Assembly (NCBI GenBank): GCA_028870715.1
Contig: JAGWOZ010000010.1
Span: forward strand, 1 to 35,607
Reading direction: 5' to 3'
Source: Betaproteobacteria bacterium
Lineage (GTDB): Bacteria; Pseudomonadota; Gammaproteobacteria; Burkholderiales; Burkholderiaceae_C
Length of the DNA: 35,607 bases
The notes beneath the pieces are model-generated. The model was not told the DNA's origin. It saw only the letters and a program-made list of their open reading frames with translations, and did no database searches. The translations under genes and the position numbers were made by a program. Positions 1 through 7,918 of this stretch are shown one piece after another (positions within the stretch are counted from its first letter, which is position 1; the number at the start of each line of letters is the position of its first letter).

Positions 1-40
1 GAGGGTGGGCAAGCGCCTGCAGAGGAAGAAAACGGTGCAT

Positions 41-252
41 GAGACGGCTTTCCGATATGAACTGATGATGAGGGATGCTAGACTAAATAAACAATAAAAA
101 CTAATGAAAATAAATATTATTAACGACAAAAACGATTGATTGGTCACCGTCGGGACCAATGCGCGCTTGGCGGTGGGACCTATGGGTGTCGCCAGCAGGC
201 GCGGGTGATCATGACGCTGACGTTCTCGGGCAACGCTGCTTCCCGCCATTCC
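41..252. promoter_or_regulatory. AT-rich regulatory region upstream of the LysR gene
   Basis: Positions about 78-135 form an island made almost wholly of A and T, with several short A/T tracts, inside DNA that is otherwise strongly GC-rich. This is typical of a promoter or operator, and possibly of curved DNA. LysR-type genes often share such a region with a divergent gene. The minus strand has an ATG at 40-38 with an open frame of 13 codons running off the window edge, so a divergent neighbour is possible but cannot be shown. No convincing -35/-10 pair was assigned. Confidence 0.4.
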
Positions 253-1140
253 ATGCTTGCACGCAAATACCGCTACCTCCTGGCCTTGGCGCAAAGCCGT
301 CACTTTGGACGCGCTGCCGCAAGCTGCCATGTCTCGCCGTCGACGCTTTCGGCGGCCGTTCGCGAGCTGGAGAGCGAGTTGGGCGTGGCCATTGTTGAGC
401 GCGGTCGCACGTTCTCAGGCTTCACAGCCGAAGGCCTGTCGGTGGTGGACTATGCCCGTCGCATGAGCGCCGTGGAGGCGGACTTCAGGTTGCACCTCAG
501 CAAGATGGGCGGTGGGCTGAGCGGGCGGCTTTCGCTTGGGGTGATTCCCACCGCGCTGACCGTCGTGGCGGGGCTCTCGGTGGCCCTTGCGCGACGGCAT
601 CCGCAGCTTTGCCTGGAGATCCTCTCGCTCAATACCGAGGCGATCCTGCGTCGGGTGCAGGCCTTTGAGCTGGACGGCGGGATCGTCTACACGGAGTCCA
701 GCAACGTGGAGGGCCTGGAATTCATGCCCCTTTGGCAGGAGCGGCACGTGCTCATTGCCGGTCAGCGCATCGCAGCTTCGCTGCGCGACACCATGAGCTG
801 GAGCGAGGCCGGGCAGTTGCCCCTTTGTCTGCTGACGCCCGACATGCAAAACCGCAAGACCATCGACCGCGTCTTCGACGGGCTGGGCGCGCGCCTGCAG
901 CCAAGCCTGGAGACGAACTCCATTGTCAGCATGCTGGCGCACGTGGGAAGCGGGTCCTGGTGCGCCATCCTTCCGGGCAGTGTGCTGGACGTCGTGGGCA
1001 CCCCCAAAGGCGTGAAAGTCGTGCGCCTGGTCGAGCCTACAGTGACTTGGGAGACCGGGTTGATCACCTTGGCGCGCGAACCTCGCCCAGTCGGTGTCGA
1101 GGCGCTGCTGGCCGCAGCCCGCGACGCGCGGGACAGCTGA
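253..1140 (+). CDS. LysR-family transcriptional regulator
   Basis: This is a LysR-type transcriptional regulator of 295 residues, the usual family length. The N-terminal winged helix-turn-helix covers about residues 1-60 (HFGRAAASCHVSPSTLSAAV), followed by a linker helix and a periplasmic-binding-like effector domain from about residue 90. I chose the ATG at 253 because it puts Met exactly where the family has it (M-x-x-R-x-x-R-Y). A TTG at 136 and an ATG at 211 are in frame but would add an atypical N-terminus. It lies upstream of, and in the same direction as, the OFA carrier and formate dehydrogenase genes, so it may regulate them. The effector is unknown; formate or oxalate is an inference from context. 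Three TTCGG repeats lie between it and the carrier gene. Confidence 0.9.
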   Translation: MLARKYRYLLALAQSRHFGRAAASCHVSPSTLSAAVRELESELGVAIVERGRTFSGFTAEGLSVVDYARRMSAVEADFRLHLSKMGGGLSGRLSLGVIPTALTVVAGLSVALARRHPQLCLEILSLNTEAILRRVQAFELDGGIVYTESSNVEGLEFMPLWQERHVLIAGQRIAASLRDTMSWSEAGQLPLCLLTPDMQNRKTIDRVFDGLGARLQPSLETNSIVSMLAHVGSGSWCAILPGSVLDVVGTPKGVKVVRLVEPTVTWETGLITLAREPRPVGVEALLAAARDARDS

Positions 1141-1208
1141 CGGCAACCAGAACGGCTGCACTCCGGAGCCGATCGCCGCGCGCGCTTCCGACACCCCCGT
1201 TTGCCATT

Positions 1209-1266
1209 TTCGGCTCATTGCGCGTCGTGTGTTCGGAAAAATCGCACAAGTCTTCGGAAAGATTCG
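1209..1266 (+). promoter_or_regulatory. Three phased TTCGG repeats, candidate activator sites
   Basis: TTCGG occurs at 1209, 1232 and 1253. The last two extend to TTCGGAAA-A-AT-CG and TTCGGAAA-G-ATTCG and start 21 bp apart, about two helical turns. They lie roughly 60-117 bp upstream of the transcription start inferred from the TATAAA box at 1314. That is where activators such as LysR-type proteins usually bind. The repeats are visible; the binding protein is an inference. Confidence 0.4.
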
Positions 1267-1313
1267 TGACCGGAGCAGGGATCTCCATGTGGATTTTCTT
1301 CTTCAAATTCGCG

Positions 1314-1349
1314 TATAAAGCGCTTGGCCCCCCGATATCGGGGGCCAAG
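1314..1349 (+). promoter_or_regulatory. -10 box followed by a strong 5'-end hairpin
   Basis: TATAAA at 1314-1319 is a good -10 box, with no clear -35 at the right distance (GGATTT at 1291-1296), as expected of an activator-dependent promoter. Directly after it, 1323-1349 forms a near-perfect inverted repeat: CTTGG plus a C-run, GATATC at the centre, and a G-run plus CCAAG. One extra C is the only asymmetry. With initiation near 1326 the hairpin would sit at the very 5' end of the carrier mRNA. No T-run follows, so a classical terminator is unlikely; mRNA protection or a DNA-level operator is more plausible. Confidence 0.45.
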
Positions 1350-1377
1350 AAAACATTTGAACCCCTGAGGAGACACG

Positions 1378-3021
1378 ATGTCTGAATCCCTAGCAAGGCC
1401 TATGCCGGCGAGCGGGTTACTTGACCGCGAACGCACCGTTGCCGGTGCACGATTCAACCGCTGGCTGGTGCCGCCAGCAGCTCTTGCCATCCATTTGTGC
1501 ATCGGCATGGCCTATGGCTTCTCGGTGTTTTGGCTTCCGATGACCAAACTGTTGTCCGGCACGGACGAGGCGACGTGCAAGGCGCAAGGGCTGATGGCCG
1601 AGATGTTCAGCACGACCTGTAACTGGACGGTGCCTTCAGTGACGCACACGTTCGAGATGTTCATCGCCGTCCTCGGCATTGCTGCGGCGCTGTGGGGTGG
1701 CTGGCTGGAGCACGCCGGTCCCCGCAAGGCCGGTTTCATCGCCGCCTTGTGCTGGGGCGGTGGACTCGTCCTTGGCGGCATTGGCGTGTCCACGCACCAG
1801 CTTTGGCTGCTGTGGCTGGGCTGCGGGATCATTGGCGGGGTTGGGCAGGGACTGGGCTACATCAGCCCGGTGTCAACGCTGATCAAGTGGTTTCCGGACC
1901 GTCGGGGGATGGCCACGGGCTTTGCCATCATGGGGTATGGCGGCGGTGCCATGATCGGGGCGCCAATTGCCGTGGCGCTGATGAAGCATTTCGGCGGCGG
2001 TGACAGCTCGCAGGGCGTGGCCACGACCCTGATCGTCATGGGCATTTTGTATTTCCTCGTGATGTCCGCTGGTGCATTCGGCATTCGCATTCCCCCCAGC
2101 GGCTGGAAGCCCGCCGGATGGGACGCAGCGTCGAGCGGCTCCAGAAAGGCGATGATTACCCCCCATCATGTGCATCTGGATGTGGCCTGGAAGACACCAC
2201 AGTTCTGGTTGATCTGGGGTGTGCTGTGCCTGAACGTGACAGCCGGGATCGGCGTGATTTCCATGGCCAGTCCGATGCTGCAGGATGTGTTCGGCGGGCA
2301 CCTGATCGGGCTGGACTCGCTCACGGCGCTGACCACGGCGCAAAAGGCGGCTGTTGCGGCGTCCGCCGCCGGCCTGGTGGGCCTGATCAGTCTGTTCAAC
2401 AGTCTGGGACGGCTGTTTTGGGCCAGCATTTCCGACCATATCGGTCGCAAGATGACGTACTCGGTGTTCTTTATTCTGGGCATGGCGCTGTACATCAGCC
2501 TTCCCACGCTGGGTCATTTGGGCATGGCAGGTCTCTTCGTCATTGGCGTGTGCCTGATTCTGACGATGTACGGTGGAGGCTTCTCGACGGTGCCGGCATA
2601 TCTTGCTGACATTTTTGGCACCCAAATGGTCGGTGCAATTCACGGGCGGCTGCTGACCGCGTGGTCAGTGGCGGGCATCGTGGGGCCCTTCCTGATTGCA
2701 GCCATCCGGCAGACGCAGATCAACGCCGGGGTGGCGCACAACCTCGTGTATGACCGGACCCTGTACATCCTGGCGGGCCTGCTCCTCGCTGGGCTCGTCC
2801 TCAACCTCCTGGTGCGTCCGGTCGACGCGAAGTACAACATGACGGCCGAGCAACTCGCGCGTGAAAGGGCTCTTCAGCACGAGGATCGCACTGCGGGTGA
2901 CCCCGAGCATGCAGCGCGCGGCTCGTTTGGTCTCACCGGGATTTTGGCATGGGCTGCCATCGGCATCCCTTTCCTGATCGGTGTCTATATCGCCCTGCAG
3001 AAGGCCGCGGTTCTTTTTTGA
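1378..3021 (+). CDS. OFA-family MFS transporter (oxalate/formate antiporter type)
   Basis: This is an inner-membrane carrier of the major facilitator superfamily, most like the oxalate:formate antiporter (OFA) family. It has 547 residues, longer than the usual 400-450, with twelve predicted membrane spans plus an extra hydrophobic helix at the C-terminus (ILAWAAIGIPFLIGVYIA). Recognisable parts are the first span (HLCIGMAYGFSVFWLP), the loop WFPDRRGMATG after an early span, and SDHIGRKMTYSVFF in the central loop. The first external loop carries Cys67 and Cys81, which could form a disulfide. The start has a good ribosome-binding site (GAGGAG, 7 bases before ATG). Being next to formate dehydrogenase genes suggests formate or oxalate transport, but the substrate is not proven. 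Confidence 0.88.
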   Translation: MSESLARPMPASGLLDRERTVAGARFNRWLVPPAALAIHLCIGMAYGFSVFWLPMTKLLSGTDEATCKAQGLMAEMFSTTCNWTVPSVTHTFEMFIAVLGIAAALWGGWLEHAGPRKAGFIAALCWGGGLVLGGIGVSTHQLWLLWLGCGIIGGVGQGLGYISPVSTLIKWFPDRRGMATGFAIMGYGGGAMIGAPIAVALMKHFGGGDSSQGVATTLIVMGILYFLVMSAGAFGIRIPPSGWKPAGWDAASSGSRKAMITPHHVHLDVAWKTPQFWLIWGVLCLNVTAGIGVISMASPMLQDVFGGHLIGLDSLTALTTAQKAAVAASAAGLVGLISLFNSLGRLFWASISDHIGRKMTYSVFFILGMALYISLPTLGHLGMAGLFVIGVCLILTMYGGGFSTVPAYLADIFGTQMVGAIHGRLLTAWSVAGIVGPFLIAAIRQTQINAGVAHNLVYDRTLYILAGLLLAGLVLNLLVRPVDAKYNMTAEQLARERALQHEDRTAGDPEHAARGSFGLTGILAWAAIGIPFLIGVYIALQKAAVLF

Positions 3022-3072
3022 AGTAAGGTTGGAGAGTCGGTTTCGCTTGCCCGGCTCCTCATTCCATGCATA

Positions 3073-3100
3073 ACGAGGCCGGCATCGACGCCGGCCTCGT
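3073..3100 (+). repeat. Perfect 11-bp stem-loop between carrier and dehydrogenase genes
   Basis: ACGAGGCCGGC (3073-3083), a six-base loop and GCCGGCCTCGT (3090-3100) form a perfect GC-rich stem. It lies between the carrier stop at 3021 and the dehydrogenase start at 3120. No T-run follows, so it is not a textbook terminator. It could reduce read-through, protect one part of the mRNA, or mark an RNA-processing point. Its presence argues against the in-frame ATG at 3066 as the start of the next gene. Confidence 0.55.
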
Positions 3101-3119
3101 CACTTCACACGACTCCCCC

Positions 3120-4973
3120 ATGCCCACCTCAGCGCCCACAAACATTCCTCGAGCGGTCGAGTCCGAGCAAAGCGCCGCGCGCGCGCAGCCCGTGCGTTTC
3201 ATGCGCGTGACTCCGCGCGGCGGTCTTGTCAGCCCCGAGGCCCGGCAAGCGGTCAAGGTGGCCAGCGGCGACTTGGCGCCACGTCCTGACCTGCTGATCG
3301 AGCACCTGCACCGCCTGGTGGACGCCGAGGGCGGGCTGCGCCCGTCGCGTCTTGCCGCGTTGGCCGAGGCGTTGCGCCTGTCCACCAGCGAGGTGTATGA
3401 GGTGGCAAGCTTCTACCACCACTTGCGCCTGTTGCGCGAGGATGAGCCCGCGCCAAGGGCGACCGTGCGCGTGTGTACCAATCTAAGTTGCGCACTTGCC
3501 GGCGCGGATGCCTTGCTCGACGCGCTGCAACACCGCTGCGGTGCCGATGTCGCAGTTGAAGGCGCGTCGTGCATGGGCCTGTGCACACAGGCGCCCGGCG
3601 TGCTTGTGGGGCACCACGCGCTCGGCAACGCCACACCCGAGGCGGTGATTGCCGCACTGCCCCAGGCGTCTGCTCCGGCCAAGCCACCTTCGGCTGCCGT
3701 GGACTACGCCGCGTATCGCGCCGGGGGCGGTTACCGCCTCCTCGAGGAGTGTCATGCCGGCGCGCGCGCGCCGGACGAAATCATGGCACAACTCGAAGCT
3801 GCGGACTTACGCGGGCTGGGCGGCGCCGGCTTTCCCTCCGTGCGCAAATGGCGCACGCTGGCCCAGCAGCCGGGCCCGCGCCTGATCGTGCTCAATGCAG
3901 ACGAAGGCGAAGTCGGCACCTGCAAGGACGGCCACATTCTGCGCACGGACCCTCACCGCGTGCTCGAAGGCATGCTCGTTGCAGCGTGGGCCGTGGCTGC
4001 CGGCAGGATCTGGATTTACCTGCGTGACGAATACGCAGCCGAGAAAGCCTTGCTGCACCGCGAACTGCAGGCTCTTCATGCAGCCGGCCTCGTGCGCTAC
4101 GGCGGCGTGGACGTCGGTGGCCCTGGGGACGATGAACCGGGAGCGGACGCCGAGGTGCGTGCGCGGCCGCCGCGTGTGGCGCTGCGCCGCGGTGCGGGCG
4201 CGTATATCTGCGGCGAGGAGTCCGCGTTGATCGAGTCCCTTGAAGGCAAACGTGGCATGCCGCGCCTCAAGCCGCCCATCGTGGCCATCAGCGGGTTGTT
4301 TGGCAGGCCAACGCTGGAGCATAACGTGGAGACCCTTTGGTGGGTTCGCGATATCGTGCAGGGTGGCGGTCAGGCGTGGGCCGCGCTGGGCCGACGTGGA
4401 CGCAAAGGCGTGCGGCGCTTCACCGTGTCCGGGCGCGTGGCCAAGCCTGGCGTGTACCTCGTACCGGCCGGCATCACCGCGCGCGAACTGATCGAGGAGC
4501 ATGCGGGGGGAATGGCTCGGGGCTGGTCGCTCTATGGCGTATTGCCGGGAGGGGCATCAGGGGGCATCCTCAACGCGGCTCAGGCGGATCTGCCGCTGGA
4601 CTTCGGCACCCTTGACGCCGAAGGTTGCTTCATCGGATCGATGGCGCTCATCGTTCTGGGGCAGCGGGAAGGCCATGTCGACAAGGCGCGCGAGGCAGCC
4701 ACCAACTTGATGCAGTTTTTTGCCCACGAGAGCTGTGGCCAGTGCACCCCGTGTCGCGAAGGCACCCATCAGATGCTTGCGGCGATGGCTTCACCAGCGT
4801 GGGATGCAAAGCACATCACCGGGCTGACCCGGATCATGCGGGATGCCTCGATCTGCGGACTCGGCCAAGCTGCTCCCAATCCAACCGACAGCGTCTTGCG
4901 GCATTTTCCTCAGGAGGTCGTCTCGGACGGCACGCTTGGCGCTGGCGCGGACAAGAGTGAGCCGCGCGGATGA
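3120..4973 (+). CDS. Formate dehydrogenase, fused gamma-beta (FdsG-FdsB / NuoE-NuoF type) subunit
   Basis: This is the diaphorase subunit of an NAD-linked cytoplasmic formate dehydrogenase. It should pass electrons from the catalytic subunit to NAD+ through FMN. Residues about 25-165 are a NuoE/FdsG thioredoxin-like domain with a [2Fe-2S] motif (Cys119, Cys124, Cys151, Cys155). Residues about 195-600 are NuoF/FdsB-like: GLGGAGFPSVRKW for FMN/NADH binding, NADEGEVGTCKDGH, GAYICGEESALIESLEGKRG, and a [4Fe-4S] motif CGQCTPC (Cys539, 542, 545) with Cys579. In the classical fds operon these are two proteins; here they are one of 617 residues. The start at 3120 lies after the intercistronic hairpin and has no clear ribosome-binding site; ATG 3066 is an alternative. 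The catalytic subunit follows after 113 bases. Confidence 0.92.
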   Translation: MPTSAPTNIPRAVESEQSAARAQPVRFMRVTPRGGLVSPEARQAVKVASGDLAPRPDLLIEHLHRLVDAEGGLRPSRLAALAEALRLSTSEVYEVASFYHHLRLLREDEPAPRATVRVCTNLSCALAGADALLDALQHRCGADVAVEGASCMGLCTQAPGVLVGHHALGNATPEAVIAALPQASAPAKPPSAAVDYAAYRAGGGYRLLEECHAGARAPDEIMAQLEAADLRGLGGAGFPSVRKWRTLAQQPGPRLIVLNADEGEVGTCKDGHILRTDPHRVLEGMLVAAWAVAAGRIWIYLRDEYAAEKALLHRELQALHAAGLVRYGGVDVGGPGDDEPGADAEVRARPPRVALRRGAGAYICGEESALIESLEGKRGMPRLKPPIVAISGLFGRPTLEHNVETLWWVRDIVQGGGQAWAALGRRGRKGVRRFTVSGRVAKPGVYLVPAGITARELIEEHAGGMARGWSLYGVLPGGASGGILNAAQADLPLDFGTLDAEGCFIGSMALIVLGQREGHVDKAREAATNLMQFFAHESCGQCTPCREGTHQMLAAMASPAWDAKHITGLTRIMRDASICGLGQAAPNPTDSVLRHFPQEVVSDGTLGAGADKSEPRG

Positions 4974-5086
4974 CACCAATGCAACGATGAGGGCAGCAAG
5001 GCGTCGCATCGCAGAGCCTTTCTGCCTTTCGTGCACGGGCATCGTCATGCCGTGTTGCACGACCCCTACTCGATGAGGACTGAACC

Positions 5087-7918
5087 ATGGACATGACACC
5101 TCCCGCTGTTGCCTTCACGCTGGACGGCAAGGCCCTGCTCGCCCATGCCGGGGAGACCATTTGGGCCGCCGCCCAGCGCCACGGGGTGGAGATTCCCCAC
5201 CTGTGCCACCACGACCCTTTGCGTCCGGCTGGTAACTGCCGCGCCTGCATGGTGGAGGTCAATGGCGAACGGGTGCTCGCTGCCTCGTGCTGCCGCAGCG
5301 TTGAGCCCAACATGCAGGTCAGCGCGCGCAGCGAGCGGGCCTTGGCTGCCCAGCGCGGCGTGCTGGAGTTGCTGGCTGCCCGCCAGCCCGAGAGGGTCGA
5401 CCGCATTGATAACGAACTGGACCATTGGTGCCAGCGCCTGGGCGCCGATCGCAGCCGTTTTGCTTCAGCCTTTACCGGCGCGCGCGCCGAGGCTGCGCAT
5501 TGGCCCGCTCCCCCGAGCGCAGACAATTCCCACCCGGCAATCAGCGTCAACCTCGATGCGTGCATCCAGTGCACACGCTGTCTTCGTGCGTGTCGTGAGG
5601 AGCAGGGCAATGATGTCATCGGCCTGGCCGGCAGGGGAGCGTCGGCGCAGATCGTGTTCGACCAGGCTGCGGCGATGGGTGAAAGCACCTGCGTGGCATG
5701 CGGCGAGTGCGTGCAGGCCTGTCCCACTGGCGCACTCGCCCCGGCCAACGGATCCTGGGCCAGCCTCAGTACGCGGCAGGTGGATTCGGTTTGCCCATAC
5801 TGTGGAGTGGGGTGTGCGCTTACTTACCATGTCCAGCCTGACGCCCAGGGCCACGAACACATCGCCCGAGTGGAAGGGCGCGACGGGCTCGCCAACCAGG
5901 GGCGCCTGTGCGTCAAAGGCCGCTTTGGCTTTGACTACGTGGCCAACCCGGCCCGTCTGACCACCCCGCTCATCCGCCGCGAAGGCGTGCCTAAAAACCC
6001 TGAGCAGGTGCGGCTGTCCGATTGGCGTAGCGTTTTTCGCGAGGCCACTTGGGACGAGGCGCTGGAACGCGCGGCCGGCGGGCTTTTGCGCTTGCGCGCG
6101 CAGCACGGGGGCAAGGCCTTGGCCGGGTTCGGCAGTGCCAAGGGCAGTAACGAGGAGGCGTATCTTTTTCAGAAGTTGGTTCGCGCGGGCTTCGGCACCC
6201 ACAATGTGGACCACTGCACCCGGTTGTGCCATGCATCCAGCGTCGCTGCCCTGCTTGAAGGCATTGGCTCGGGCGCGGTGAGCAACCCGGTCATGGACGT
6301 TCTGCACGCCGACGTGGTCCTGGTCATTGGCGCCAATCCAACCGTCAACCACCCGGTGGCCGCCACGTGGATGAAAAACGCCATGGCTCGCGGCACGCGC
6401 TTCATCCTGGCCGATCCACGGCGCACTGAATTGGCGCGCAAGGCCTGGATGACCCTGCAGTTCCGCGCTGACACGGATCTGGCGCTGCTCAACGCCATGC
6501 TGCATGTGGTGTTCGCGGAAGATCTGGTCGATAAGGCCAGCGTGAAGGAGCGTTGCCATGCCGAGGATGTTGAAGCCATCCGCAGGCACGTGGCTCCGCT
6601 CAGCCCCGAGGCCATGGAGCCCATATGCGGCATCGCCGCAGCGGACATTCGCGCCGCTGCTCGGGCATTTGCCACCAGCAAGGGATCGATGATTCTCTGG
6701 GGCATGGGAATCTCGCAGCACGTGCACGGCACCGATAACGTGCGCGCACTCATTGCGCTGTGCCAACTGACGGGACAGATCGGTCGTCCCGGGACGGGGT
6801 TGCACCCGCTGCGTGGACAAAACAATGTCCAGGGTGCCAGCGATGCTGGGCTGATTCCGATGATGTTTCCAGACTACGTGCGTACCCAGGACGCGGGAGT
6901 GCTGGATCGCGTGGAGCATTACTGGGCATTGCCGCAAGGAAGCCTGAGCCGCGAGCCTGGCCTGACGGTGGTCGAGATTGTCCATGCCGCATTGGCCGGA
7001 ACCATCCGCGGGATGTACATCGAGGGCGAGAACCCAGCGATGAGTGACCCTGACGTGCACCATGCCCGCCAAGCGCTGAGCGGCCTGGAGCACCTGGTGG
7101 TGCAGGACATCTTTCTCACGGAGACGGCAGCGTTGGCCGATGTGGTGCTGCCCGCATCGGCATGGCCCGAGAAGACCGGCACGGTGACGAACACGGACCG
7201 CTTGGTCCAGCTTGGCCGCAAGGCGCTTGCCCTTCCGGGGCAGGCGCGTGCGGACCTCTGGATCATCCAGGAAATGGGCCGGCGCCTCGGGGTGGCGCCG
7301 ATCGCAGAGGTCGACATGCACGGTGGTGATGCGGGTGTGGGCGCCGTGTTCGAGGAAATGCGTGGCATGATGCCCTCCATCGCCGGTATCTCGTGGGCGC
7401 GCCTTCAGCGTGAGGGCGCCGTGACCTATCCCTGCCCAGCAGAAGATGAGCCGGGGCAGCGTGTGGTGTTTATCGACCGCTTTCCGACTGCCGACGGCCG
7501 TGCCAGGTTGCTGCCCGCGCCGCTTGCGTTTGCCGACGAGCGACCCGATAACGCCTACCCGTATGTGCTGATCACCGGGCGCGAGCTGGAGCACTGGCAC
7601 ACGGGGGCGATGACCCGCCACGCCAGTGTCCTCGACGCGCTGCAGCCGGCGCCCACCGCCAGCGTCCATCCCATCCTGCTCGCCAAGCTGGGGTTGCAGC
7701 CAGGCGAGGCGCTGCACGTTCAGTCGCGCCGTGGCGCCATCGCGCTGGCCACCCGCGCGGACGATGCCATGCCACTGGACGCCGTGTTCATCCCCTTCGC
7801 CTATGCCGAGGCGGCTGCAAATCTGCTGACCAACGCGGCCCTGGATCCATGGGGCAAGATCGCCGAGGTGAAGTACTGTGCGGTGCGCCTGGGCAAGGCG
7901 GCAGCGCCAACCCAGTGA
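5087..7918 (+). CDS. Formate dehydrogenase, molybdopterin catalytic (alpha) subunit
   Basis: This subunit oxidises formate to CO2 at a bis-MGD molybdenum or tungsten centre. It has 943 residues. An N-terminal [2Fe-2S] ferredoxin domain carries Cys40, Cys51, Cys54 and Cys68/69. Two [4Fe-4S] motifs follow (CIQCTRCLRAC, Cys159-169, and CVACGECVQAC, Cys202-212). The molybdenum domain opens with a further cluster (Cys236, 239, 243, 275; CVKG with the conserved Lys277). The active site is Cys381-His382 in DHCTRLCHASS, so this is the cysteine rather than the selenocysteine form. The MGD-binding C-terminal domain begins near residue 820. The His-Cys3 cluster normally found after the ferredoxin domain is not visible; only His113 and Cys115 remain there. 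FdsC/FdhD and FdsD genes are not in the window. Confidence 0.94.
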   Translation: MDMTPPAVAFTLDGKALLAHAGETIWAAAQRHGVEIPHLCHHDPLRPAGNCRACMVEVNGERVLAASCCRSVEPNMQVSARSERALAAQRGVLELLAARQPERVDRIDNELDHWCQRLGADRSRFASAFTGARAEAAHWPAPPSADNSHPAISVNLDACIQCTRCLRACREEQGNDVIGLAGRGASAQIVFDQAAAMGESTCVACGECVQACPTGALAPANGSWASLSTRQVDSVCPYCGVGCALTYHVQPDAQGHEHIARVEGRDGLANQGRLCVKGRFGFDYVANPARLTTPLIRREGVPKNPEQVRLSDWRSVFREATWDEALERAAGGLLRLRAQHGGKALAGFGSAKGSNEEAYLFQKLVRAGFGTHNVDHCTRLCHASSVAALLEGIGSGAVSNPVMDVLHADVVLVIGANPTVNHPVAATWMKNAMARGTRFILADPRRTELARKAWMTLQFRADTDLALLNAMLHVVFAEDLVDKASVKERCHAEDVEAIRRHVAPLSPEAMEPICGIAAADIRAAARAFATSKGSMILWGMGISQHVHGTDNVRALIALCQLTGQIGRPGTGLHPLRGQNNVQGASDAGLIPMMFPDYVRTQDAGVLDRVEHYWALPQGSLSREPGLTVVEIVHAALAGTIRGMYIEGENPAMSDPDVHHARQALSGLEHLVVQDIFLTETAALADVVLPASAWPEKTGTVTNTDRLVQLGRKALALPGQARADLWIIQEMGRRLGVAPIAEVDMHGGDAGVGAVFEEMRGMMPSIAGISWARLQREGAVTYPCPAEDEPGQRVVFIDRFPTADGRARLLPAPLAFADERPDNAYPYVLITGRELEHWHTGAMTRHASVLDALQPAPTASVHPILLAKLGLQPGEALHVQSRRGAIALATRADDAMPLDAVFIPFAYAEAAANLLTNAALDPWGKIAEVKYCAVRLGKAAAPTQ

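Noticed and set aside
3069-3075. CATAACG, a single half-site like those of the ModE boxes, before the fused dehydrogenase gene.
   Set aside because: No partner half-site lies ten bases away, so direct ModE-type control of the dehydrogenase is not supported.
3066-3119. In-frame ATG at 3066 as the start of the fused dehydrogenase subunit.
   Set aside because: It would place the perfect stem-loop at 3073-3100 inside the coding region and adds 18 residues with no family similarity; not fully excluded because neither start has a good ribosome-binding site.
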